Shown piece after piece: positions 11,108-20,923 of a DNA stretch of 64,000 bases (position 1 is its first letter; every line of letters begins with the position of its first letter). The position numbers and the translations under genes are program-made. The stretch is from contig JAHLMK010000020.1 of the NCBI GenBank assembly GCA_019915135.1, positions 372,001 to 436,000 of the forward strand, in the 5' to 3' direction. The notes under the pieces are model-generated. The model ran no database searches and was not told the DNA's origin. It saw only the letters and a program-made list of their open reading frames with translations. The stretch comes from Strobilurus pachycystidiatus (taxonomy: Eukaryota; Basidiomycota; Agaricomycetes; Agaricales; Physalacriaceae).

Positions 11108-11876
11108 TCTTCGTCTGGAAAGGGAGTTCGCAAGGTTGGGCGGCGGAGCCACCCTCGACTATCTGAGTCGCCGACATTGGGGGGAGAGCTGGTAAAGGAG
11201 GTTACCAAGGACGGTGAGTAGCTGCCTAAGCATAGTAGAAGTGATTGCAACCCTGGAAGCAACCTTAAGTCAGGGTGAAGAAAGGTGACGCACCTTTGAA
11301 ATCGGAATTACTAGCGGACTAACGTTACGCTGGCAGAGATGAAAATCAGAAATGTTCTGTGGCGTCTCTAGGCCGCGCTCCACGTCGTTAGCTTGGCTGT
11401 CAGACACCCCGTTGTCGGATTCGCGTAGTGTGGCGCGTCGGCCTGACTTGGAGGTTGGTATCACTAGGGGCGCGGCGCAGCCGCGCCAGAGCTTGCGAGC
11501 AATTGTGACTTCTGATTCGCGGAAACAGAGGGCCTGGAAGATAATTTCAAGGTGAAGAACAGGAATAATAAAGTAACGTACCTTTGCCAATGACCTTGTT
11601 TCCACGATTGATCCCGGTGTCCAGTCCAGATCTGGACAACTCCGCGCGGATGAACGGGTTGTTCGCCGCAATTTCATTCGTAGGGGGGCGGGAGGGGGCG
11701 GGGAGATGAGGAACGGCGGGAAGTGATGGAGCGTGGCGCCCAGCAGGTAGCGATGTGATGGGGTGGGGGCCTTGCAGGCGCGGACTAGGGGTGGGTGCCT
11801 GGATCTACAAGATAGATCTGCGCTGGTGTATTTAACTGACAGCAAAAACCGATGCACCTGGCATGTGCGCCCGCAT
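11108..11876. other. Flank of the Gag-only element, no gene recognised
   Basis: Just right of the element, a plus-strand frame (SSSGKGVRKVGRR..., 11109-11215) ends at a plausible splice donor GTGAGT. It may be the interrupted target, but I do not recognise it. The minus strand holds two similar octapeptides (SPLVIPISK and APLVIPTSK), suggesting a small internal duplication at about 11295-11475. Confidence 0.35.
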
Positions 11877-13060
11877 TCAAGCGGCGCGCCCATCTCCTCC
11901 GACCGTGATTTTCTTTGCGACAATTGTCTTGGCCGTCTCCTTGAATCCCATGGAGAAGAGTGTCAATGCCTTCTGTTCCCTAAATTGACCCAGATCGTAG
12001 GGACGTCTGACAGTCCTCCAATTGCCACAACGGGAGCAATGGAAACGACGGATATTGCCCTCATCAAACTTGACATCGGGATCCTCTTCTCTAACATCCA
12101 TTCCTCAAGCTTGGTCTTCTTCACCCAAAATTGACCCTTTGCCAGCTTCTCTGGCTTCTCGCGCTGCTCCCGCTTGTAACCAGCAGCTTTGCTTGTTCCG
12201 TCGCCAGCCTTGACTTTGGGACGCTTGCAAGCCTGAGGGAGACCCGATTCCAACTCGCTCAATGATAACAACAACTTCTTCTTTTCTGGTCTACGGAAGA
12301 GCGACATGAATGCCTTCTTCACAGAGGTGACGGAGCGATTGCCCTTTTCCGGTGCAGGAACAGCTGGCATCAACAACAGTTCTGGATCCGTTCTCCCAGT
12401 AATGTCAATCTTGGGGCGTTTGGACTGTTGTTGAGGTATGTCCAATGTCGATTTGACAGTGATTTGATGCGTTTCGTCAGGCGCCGCCCCACATTTCGCC
12501 AGGATTCAATTGACTTCCTCGCCAATGAGTCAGACTTTTGGCCATTCTGCATGTCAATATCGGGTAGAGATGAAGGTGGCGTGGAGGTGACAATGAAGGC
12601 AGTGTAGTGATGCTAGCATCGATAGGGGAAGAGGGTGGTGGTGGATTGTGAGTTTCGAGCTGTTGCAGTTTGTTGTCCTCGCAAACAGAAGGTCAGTTTG
12701 GTACACTCCATATCGACTCACTGAGGAATGTGGTTGTTGAAGCTACATCATCGGCAAGATGTCCCTCTTCAACAGAGTATCCGTCACTCTGGGAGACCAT
12801 TGACGCAGCCGCATCGGAACTCGCGCAATCAGAACTTCCAGAGGTTGCATCAACTGGCAGTGATTCAACTTCCGACGTCATTGAGTCACTGTTCAAGAGA
12901 TCACGAAGTCGAAGACGCTCTTTTTGAAGCGGGTTCTGGAGGGAATCCTCAAGTACAGCATCGGGGACATTATGATCCCGACCGAGTAGGATGGAATCAG
13001 GAGATCCAGGAGGCAAACCCATGCAAGGTGGTTGAGAGTGCGAGTGACATGTAGAGGAAG
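11877..13060 (-). CDS. Unrecognised protein with a C-terminal Cys-rich motif, possibly a pseudogene
   Basis: Reading leftwards, a disordered acidic N-terminal segment (RLRDLLNSDS, about 13030-12690) is followed by Pro-rich sequence and ESWRNVG (about 12540). Next come a basic region (MDIPQQQSKRPKID, 12445-12110) and FHCSRCGNWRTVRRPYDLGQF (about 12050-11985). This order recalls Agaricomycete hypothetical proteins that end in a short Cys-x2-Cys zinc-binding motif before a YDLGxW-like segment (inference from memory). The frames before and after about 12095 differ by one base with no good intron between, and a stop follows GGA near 12490. It may therefore be frameshifted. Function is unknown. Confidence 0.4.
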
Positions 13061-14018
13061 GAACGGCAGGCTCGGAGATGCGAAGAAAGTAGCGGAACCG
13101 GGCAGCTATTGAAGGGAGAAAGAATGCGTCTGGGGTTTAGATATTAGCGCGACTGCTCCTCACAATAGCAAGTCTACACGGATTCAAAAGTTGCGGCTAC
13201 GCAGAGAAGAGCAAAGGGAACCGCTGCCAGAAGCAATATTAAACACGACTCACAACCTCTGTATCCACACCGATCGCAAACTGGGCTAGCGCGAGGACCA
13301 GCCGTTCGTTGACTAAAGGTTCCACCCTAGAATGTGCTGCTTGTCAGACACCAAACAAAAAGAATCGTGGTTAAAAGACCTGGGAAAGCAATAATTGCTG
13401 TGCCATTGTGCCATCCCACCCCATCTTGCCGCCACACTCTTGTGCCACCCAGCCAGCACGAGCCTACGCTTTCCCGCGACCAGTTTACCCAAACCCTCCC
13501 CGCCCAGATCCATCCTCTAACCAACTCAGAAGAGCAGATCAACAGACACTCACCCTCTCTCCAATCCTCGTTATTCCCAAGCCTCAACTGCTCAATATCT
13601 GCGTCAACTCCCCTGTGACTATTGGGCGGTGGGGGCGGCACCTATTGCAAATCCATTCTGGCTCTTTCTCAAAGCGTTACTGGCCTCTTTTTGTGTCTCT
13701 TTGTCCGTGCTGGCGGGGTTGTTGTTCGTGATTGGAGTTCTAGTCCTAGTTGCAAGTGGTCCGTCCGTAGTGATGACGTGTCCTAAGCAGCTGAGGCGGG
13801 AGACCTATGCAGACAGTGACGCAGGTTTATGAAGGATTGCCATGTCGTTGACGAGGGTTGTCGACATCAAAACCTGCGTGGCCAGGGAGTCCTGCTGTTG
13901 ATGGCATGGTCCAGCACTGACAGGCCAACAGTATCAGGATTGCAACATGAAGGCCGTTACAAAAATGGTAAATAACAAACGAATACGCCCAAGTTCCTAT
14001 GGTTCCTTCAAACTGGTT
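13061..14018. other. No gene recognised
   Basis: Only short overlapping frames occur, such as 13327-13641 minus and 13629-13832 plus, without motifs. The hydrophobic 67-residue frame at 13629 is too weak to call. Confidence 0.4.
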
Positions 14019-15708
14019 CTACTCCTTCTCCTCTTCGGGCTCCTTGTCCATCTTCTCCTCCTCTGTTTCTTCGACATTGCTTGCGGGCACTGTTCTGCGC
14101 CTTTTGGTCAAGTGTTTGCCAGTGGCCGTCATATGACCAACGCGCTGCGAGCCTGTGGAGGATTTGGTGGAGTGTGTGTGGGTGGAAAGTTGGGATTCAG
14201 GAGGAAGGTCGGGTGAGGGGGTGCCCTTCCTCTTTGACGAGCTGGTGGTCCATAGCTGTCGTGGATGAGAGCTTGGGCCAGCAGAAGTGCTGGTGCTGCC
14301 AGGGGACAGAGTCGTGCTAGATGCAGCTGAGTTTAGTGGCAAGTGTTGTGGCAATGTTTCATACCTCTCTTGGTCTGATACTGAGACATCAGACTCAGAT
14401 ACAGATGAGGCGTCGGGCATGTCCAACTTCTTGAGCTTTCTATTTAATCGCTGGTCGAGTGTGTGCTTCTTCAATTTTTCTGTATACGCCTGGGCGCGCA
14501 AGTGTGTTCGGTCGTTAACTATGTCTCGAGATCCCCAGAGTGCTATGTCAGCCGAGGAGTTGGCCATCTCTGCCCGTCGTTGTGCTTGGGCCCTGTCATA
14601 CTTGGCGATAATGGGCTTCGGGATCTGCTTCTCCTGCCAGGTGTTGTTGGCTAGGGTTTTAAAGTCCAGTCCATGTGGACCGGTAAGACCGGTGAACTGG
14701 ACCGGACTGGACCGGTCACATGACCAGTCCAACATGGACCGGTCCTACCAGTCCTACCAGTCCCGGTCCTAGGTCCAGAGCTCAACCCAGATGTATTAGA
14801 ACTGGTAAAGACTGGTCTAGGACCGGTTTGGACCGGTCTATTCAGGGTTCAGTTAGGACCAGTCAAATGTTCCTCAAAAGGGTCGTTATATATGAATTCA
14901 TGGTAAACTTACCTTGACTTAACCGGTCCAATGATAAACTTACCCTCATTGAGGTGTTCCTATGGTAAACTTTCCATGACTTATATACTCATATGGTACA
15001 TTTAGCTGCACATACTCTCTTACATTTGGAAATGTCATCTTGTTGTGGCTCAAACATATTATACAAGCTTCACTAATCATTCATTTCACTGTCATTGACT
15101 ATATGATATATCTGGTAAACTTATATGATGGTAAACTTACTCGAAAATGTGCAGAAATATAAATTTAGGCTCGTGATCCTTTGGACCGGTCCTGGACCGG
15201 TTTAGGACTGCAGACCGGACTGATTAGGACCGGTTTTTGCGGTCCTAACCAGTCCAGTCCTAGGTCCAGCCAGATTTGGAAATTTTCTGGACCGGTCCAG
15301 TCCCCAGTCCATGACCTCAGAGGTCAAAAGACCGGACCGGACCGGACTTTTAAACCCTATTGTTGGCACCGTCCTTTGCAAATTTCCAGTTCTTATACTT
15401 GACCTGTTGGTTGTTATATGGAAGAAAAAAAATTGTTTTATGCAACGCACCTCATGCCGGATCTTTCCTCCATACCCAACCTCCTCACTTGCTATGACAG
15501 CTTCACAGTCGCTGTCGACCTGGCTTTCGTCGGAAAGCTGCGGTGACGGTGAGCGTGAGGGATACACTACGGACGTGTCACTGTCGTCTTGGGCTGACAT
15601 CGATGGAAATGGTCGTTTGATGTTCGTGGTTCCGCAGAAAGTTAGTCTTGTTTTGATCGCGCGCCCCTTGTACAGTTGTGGACAAACAAAGCCCGCAAGT
15701 TCACTCAT
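14019..15708 (-). pseudogene. Unrecognised gene split by a MITE in its second exon
   Basis: Exon 1 (15708-15451, from MSELAGFVCPQL) ends at a GTGCGT donor. A 47-base intron (15450-15404) follows. Exon 2 begins VKYKNWKFAKDGAN and is broken by the 708-base element at 14652-15359. On the far side the frame continues NTWQEKQIPKPIIAKYDR to a Lys/Glu-rich end at 14019. Joining across the element using one copy of the 8-base duplication keeps the frame open, so the gene was coding when the element landed. The C-terminal part is Ser/Thr-rich with a basic patch (KHLTKRRRT). I do not recognise the family. As it stands the product would be interrupted unless the element is spliced out. Confidence 0.6.
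14652..15359. mobile_element. hAT-like MITE, 708 bases
   Basis: The ends are TAGGGTTTTAAAGTCC and, reversed, TAGGGTTTAAAAGTCC. An exact 8-base target duplication, TTGTTGGC, lies outside both (14644-14651 and 15360-15367). The TAGGG tip and 8-base duplication fit the hAT superfamily. The two terminal regions are packed with GGACCGGT/ACCGGTCC motifs, while the middle is AT-rich and has no transposase. It sits in a coding exon. Confidence 0.85.
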
Positions 15709-15859
15709 CCATTTATGGAAGGAGCTGAGGGTTGGCGGCCCGACTTTTTCTCATTGGAATAGATAGCGACAGACCTAATGAAGGGTTTTGCACGAGCCAA
15801 TTTCTCCCTGAAAGACTTTTGAATGAAAAGACCCTGAAAACATTGGCCACGCCTTGAAA

Positions 15860-15880
15860 CTCGTGGGAAAAACTTCGGAG
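15860..15880 (+). repeat. Left copy of a 21-base direct repeat
   Basis: CTCGTGGGAAAAACTTCGGA plus one G occurs here and again at 17205-17225, bracketing the DDE transposase relic. Confidence 0.8.
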
Positions 15881-15984
15881 ATGGCGCAAATGAAAGCTTT
15901 CGATAATCTGCATCTGATGCACGAGAAATCAATATATTCTATCGAGCCGTCATCGAGCTATCAACCCCAACATTTTCCCTCATC

Positions 15985-17136
15985 ATGGCATGCGGTCGAC
16001 CGCCTAAGCGCGCCCGTAACATCTCCGGCCTCCGTAATCAAGGCAATCGGGAATCTGCATCATCCAACCAACCACACGCGGAAACCAGTGCCGCCGCTTC
16101 TGTCACCAATGATCCCATCCCCGCTGCGCCCACTGATCCTACACCCAGTGACTCTGAAGACGAAGCAGACAGCGACTACGATTCCGAGAAGGATGGACTC
16201 GATGCTGTGGCTTATCTGGAGATTGACTCAGATTACAGTCCAGATGCAGATGAAGACGAGGTGTGGAATGAGATTGCATCAGCGCAGTTTCAAGAGGCGA
16301 TGCTGGCTCAAGTTATCGAGTTGGAAGAGGAGAAGCAGGCAGAAAGGGATGTGGATTGGATTCCAACGCATGGTACAAATGGATCGTGCAATCAAAATTC
16401 ACAACGCCGTACATCCCAATGCCACTGCTCTATTTATTTTTGATCAGTCCTCTGCTCATGCCTCACTTCCACCAGACGCGCTCCGAGCCTGGGACATGAA
16501 CATGACCGACGGCGGAAAACAGAAGCCTCGGAAGGATACGATCATCCCACAGTCGACTCCGGATCCACGCCATCGGGGCAAGGTCCAGAAGATGAGGACG
16601 GCGACGGGTCAGGTGAAGGGGATGAAAGCCGTCTTGACCGAACGCGGGTTTGATGTCTCCAAGATGCGCGCGAAATGTTCGCCGGTCTGTCCCATCGAAA
16701 ACACGGACTGCTGCATGGCGCGCCTGTTGAGCCACCAGGAGGACTTCCAGAACCAGGAGTCCATGCTGGAACGGAAAATCCGGGACGCGGGACACGAATG
16801 CATGTTTCTGCCAAAATTTCACTGTGAGCTGAATCCCATCGAGATGGTAAGTAGACGCACCATAACAGCCCATGTATCCCTTCTCATCATCCAACAGTAC
16901 TGGGGCTGATGCAAATACCGCTATCGCCAGATCCCCAAGAAGACCTTTGAGGATTCAAAGGCACTTGCATTGCAGTACCTCGATGCGTGTCCGGTGGAGA
17001 CCATTCGGCGCGGTTTATGAGTGCTTATCGGATGGGATTGACGGGAGAGGCGGCGGAGTGGGCAGTAAAGCGGCAGAAACAGCATCGTGCCGTGTCTGCG
17101 CGGGCGATGATGTCGATAGAGGCGGTCCTGAACTAG
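15985..17136 (+). pseudogene. DDE transposase, internally deleted and mutated
   Basis: The N-terminus MACGRPPKRARNISGL and an acidic region are present to about 16370. A large middle part is then missing, and the frame shifts into the catalytic C-terminal half. That half has FIFDQSSAHASLPPDAL (16432-16480), a Lys-rich DTIIPQSTPDP, MRAKCSPVCPIEN, and FLPKFHCELNPIEM (16806-16848). The last carries the Glu of the DDE triad. This is the 'DDE superfamily endonuclease' type common in mushroom genomes (Tc1/mariner-IS630-like fold, remembered). A 49-base intron follows IEM. The next exon has TGA where the family has Trp (YWG-stop-CKYRY, 16908-16910), and near 17017 one base is lost before RFMSAYRMGL. 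It is clearly dead. Confidence 0.8.
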
Positions 17137-17204
17137 TCGTCGGTCCATGTGGTCGGAGTTGTACCTTGGCGACCCCAAAAGGGGTACACACAATTCGCGA
17201 AAAC

Positions 17205-17225
17205 CTCGTGGGAAAAACTTCGGAG
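17205..17225 (+). repeat. Right copy of the 21-base direct repeat
   Basis: The sequence is identical to 15860-15880 and in the same orientation. It lies between the dead transposase and the gypsy fragment. Confidence 0.8.
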
Positions 17226-17289
17226 GTCGTTTTTTGGACGTTTTCGAGGTCTGTGAATCCGAATCTGGGCTCAGATTTAACTCAAAAAT

Positions 17290-18132
17290 TCGCGTTCAGC
17301 CGGAATCAAACTTGCGAACTTTGATTGTCCACAACTGTAGGGACCGACCTGACCAGAAGGACTGGATTGAGAAGATTGACTTGACTGAGTTTGCTATCAA
17401 TTTAAGTATCAGTGCAAGTTCACGGTTTGCGCCATTTGAGGTGAACTATGGGTACGTACCCAGGATGTTGAACGTTGTTCGGCCGACATCACCAGTGTCA
17501 CCAGGGATTCGCACCTTTGCCCGTAATGCGCTTGAAAATTTGGCCGCGGCGCACGACTGAATAATTGCAAGCCGAGTATTTCAGACCTATCACGCAAACA
17601 AGCGTCGGCAGAGCAGTCCCGAGATAAAGAATGGATACCGTGTGTATTTGTCTACAAAGGAATTGAACTTACCGAAACGTCGAACGCGTAAGCTCCAGCC
17701 CAAATTCAACGGGCCATACCAAGTAGCGAACGCGGTGCCCGAGAACGATGCGTACGAGCTTGAACTACCGCCATCTTTGGCTTCGCGGGGGATCAATCAA
17801 GTTTTCGTGAAGTTTTCCATATTACGCGTCTGCGTAAACACGTACCAAGTGATGAGGTCTTGTTTCCGAATAGAATGTCCCCCGGCCCCTATGATTTTGG
17901 GGCGTTGGATACCGATGAAACCTTTGTCGATTCGATATTGACCCATAGATGGGTGGAGGGCGAAGTCGAATTCCGTGTGAAATGGACCGATGGCGACATC
18001 ACCTGGGAGCCGCTGAGCAATGCCAGAGATTTAGTTGCTCTAGACGAATACTTGGCTCTCCAGGACGTCAAACACCCGCGCCAGCTACGGAAGGCCGTCG
18101 TAGGCGGAGGACGCGTCGAGCAATCACGATAG
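17290..18132 (+). pseudogene. Ty3/gypsy integrase and chromodomain relic
   Basis: The fragment opens with RPDQKDWIEKIDLTEFAIN and GFAPFE-like ASSRFAPFEVNYGYVP (about 17345-17460), which is the end of a gypsy integrase core. Next come KNGYRVYLSTKELNLPKRRTRKL and KFNGPYQV, the integrase C-terminal domain. A chromodomain closes it: ILTHRWVEGEVEFRVKW...ITWEPLSNARD (17938-18030). Chromodomains guide chromovirus integrases to modified chromatin. The frame is broken by a stop at about 17558 and by a shift near 17800-17840. No protease, reverse transcriptase or LTR is visible, so this is a 3' fragment of a pol gene. Confidence 0.8.
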
Positions 18133-18196
18133 ACGATCGTGGTTGGAAATTGACCTGACACGATCTGACTTTAAAATTCGGCCTCAATCGTGATCA

Positions 18197-19150
18197 ATGA
18201 CGCGACCTGACGCGACGAACGGCCGGGCCCTTGATTTCATACTTAGTACCGTACTTAATGCAAGCTCATCCCTGCTTCTCTTCTGTCGCTCCTCTTCATT
18301 GGCGTCAACATGGCGAAGGACACAAGTAAGCCTTTGCACGGATTTAGTGGGGGTGGGTTCCCAAGCAATGACCGTGACACCGTACACTGACCTGGAATCA
18401 AGTCCGTTTCAATGCCTATCAGACCGTGCAACGCGCACACTACAAGACACACCACCGACGACCTCGAAGACACTAAAGGCACTCCGGAAGATACCGGTAC
18501 TGTGGGTCCGCCCCAATGCCGACTGGATGTTGTGCAATGAAGTCGAGAGCACGCCCCTCGACAGTCGACTCGAGCTTGATTTGGACAACGGGCGCAAGGA
18601 AAAGGTCGTTCAGTGGATTAGGAACTCAAGGGATACGATGGACACCAACGTGCGTAACTGTGACCTTTTCTCATATAATTCATTAGGATGGAGTGTCTTC
18701 TCTCTGCCGAACGAGTCATTCACGTCATTGAGGCCAACCTCGTCGTTGCGAACAGTCCCGCGAACGCATACTTCAATCGTGTTATGCAGAACCAGTCTTC
18801 CTGGACTCTCACCGGACGGGAGAACAAAACGTCTGGATTCTGGTGGAAAGGTTTCGCGATGACTGTCAATGATTTATGGGAGGGTGCTGTGGTTGAACAA
18901 ATTGTCCGATGTATTACTGACGGAACCAGGTATACGGAAGATTGAAGGAAACCCGTATCACCCATCTGCACGGCAGAAGATCGTCATGCTCATACTAATG
19001 AGCCGCACCGTCGAACGCTCTACGGCTGACGCCGCCGACACCGTCGCACTCTTTGCTTGGCAGTGGGTTCACGACTTGAAGAATGCACGAATCGTTAGCG
19101 AGGCCTGGGACATCGAGGTCACGCAGCGAACAGGTTCACTGAGCTCTGTA
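18197..19150 (+). other. Coding-like but unrecognised stretch
   Basis: Several overlapping plus-strand frames look protein-like. They include KVVQWIRNSRDTMDTN (to a GTGCGT donor near 18650), MECLLSAERVIHVIEANLVV (from 18688), and HPSARQKIVMLILMSRTVERS (to about 19120). They could be exons of one gene, but I cannot build a consistent chain. The stretch ends in the CACGGTA-rich sequence at 19151. Function is unknown. Confidence 0.3.
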
Positions 19151-19230
19151 AGCGGGCCAGTAGATTTTACCGTGACCGTGAATTCACGGTCACGGTAAAG
19201 TGCCACGGTAGCACGGTAGATAATCACGGC
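19151..19230. repeat. CACGGTA repeat with a 34-base perfect palindrome
   Basis: The palindrome at 19166-19199 is centred on GAATTC with TTTACCGTGACCGTG arms. To its left, GGGCCAGTAG resembles the reversed right tip of the copy at 405-519. The repeat continues as CACGGTAGCACGGTAG. Confidence 0.75.
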
Positions 19231-20756
19231 CTTGAGGAGGGAGCAAGAGCTCACGACGTTGAGTAGCAGTCCTAGACCGGAGCAGTACGACGTCGTTAAC
19301 GAGCGTCGAGAGCGCCGTGTGTCTTGAAATATACTCCCGGGTTGCGAGAAACAAGTAGTACTTGATGACAAGAAAGAAGTATCTGTAAGGCATGGGGCTT
19401 TGTGTTTGAAGTGGGATGAGTACAGAAATGATACATATTGCTAGTCTGGGTAAGTAAACAAAGAATCTCGTGTCCAAGAAGTCGGAACTCAAGTTATTGA
19501 CGGTCCCATACGTAGAGTCCTTGTCGATCAGCCGTGACGCATGCACGGCATTGACTCACATTGATAAGATCAGACTAAGGGCGATGCCCTAGGTTGTTTC
19601 GATGCGGCACGTTGTGGCTGTAGAGGAATATGGACCATGAGCATGCTGAGGTGAACGGAACAGAGTGATCAAACCGAGCGGTGGGTCATCAGGGTCCAAC
19701 GGCCGGTGCCGTGATCACGGTAGCTCACGGCTGCGGCCATGGTACTCACGGTAGCAGTCTCACGGCCGTCACGGCCTCACTGCCCACTGCTCACTGCCGC
19801 ACGGTAAAGTACTCACTGCCACGGTTGCCTCACGGTATCACGGTAAGAGACACGCGGTACCTAAATATGACTTGATCTCATTCAAGTTGGACGACCAAAG
19901 TTTGGCGGTCCTTCCAGCACTCAACGCGGATATCGTCTTCGGGTACAGAAACTACAGCTCCAAACGGACTCGAGGGATAGAAGACCTCAAATTAGATCTC
20001 TTGAGAGGAAGCCGGTTCTCGTCATCTGAACACATAGAGCTCGACGCTTAACGGCGTCGCTTGACGCTACTAGTAGAGTTGAGTAATAATTCAATGAAAA
20101 CGAAGGTGCCCTCTCGAAGACAGCAGAAGCGCGGAGAAGAGGGTTGAGAGTTGTCCCTGCCATGATCCTACAAGACAGCAGCTGGTGAGCGCTTTATGCG
20201 GCGTACAAATGGTCCGGGGCATGTACTGCAGGCCCTTTATAGATTGGAATTCCATGTGAGCTCAGAACATGCAGAACGCCGTGAAATCAAACAGACGTGC
20301 TACAGATACAGCAATCGACAAAAACAACTTGCCAGGCTGTTCCGAGAGCTGAGCGGAGATTTCCTTCATTGCAAGACGGTCGATGTATTGATGGATCTGA
20401 ATCAAGGTGCGCGTCGATTTATAGATGTTGTACGTACTCGGCATCTGACGCGACTACGGATCATATCCCACCTTACCTTCAGACCAGCAGTCTCGAAATC
20501 AATGTCATACTCACTGGGAATTTTGTCCACTGACGATCAGAGCACGGAGTCAGGAGGAAACAGATTTTCATTGAGCTCTACTTACTATACCATGATCTCT
20601 CATTTCTTACTTGACTCGCAGCTTCCCCTCCCGCTTCTACGCACCCGGCAACACTCGCACGGATGGACTCTTGACATCGTGTCCGTCCTTCAAATACGAC
20701 GACACTGATCATGACCCTAGTCTAGGATCAGGATGTCGCGTATATCTCACGAGACC
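19200..20756. repeat. Diverged CACGGTA repeats and flanks, no gene recognised
   Basis: 19706-19850 is another block dense in CACGG/CACTGCC motifs. The 170-codon plus-strand frame at 20196-20708 has no recognisable domain, and I do not call it a gene. Confidence 0.5.
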
Positions 20757-20833
20757 AGGGTAGTCCCTCACGGTAATCTACGACCCTCACTGCCACGGCC
20801 ACGGTAGCACGGTCACGGTAATCACGGTAGCAG
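20757..20833 (+). repeat. Left half of a CACGGTA repeat split by an insertion
   Basis: This matches about 408-487 base for base apart from a few differences and stops at GGTAGCAG. The right half resumes at 25026. Confidence 0.85.
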
Positions 20834-20869
20834 AGGACCCCCGCCAATACGGTTTGAGGTCCGATCCTC

Positions 20870-20882
20870 AGAAGGGCCATTT

Positions 20883-20923
<41 letters not shown>

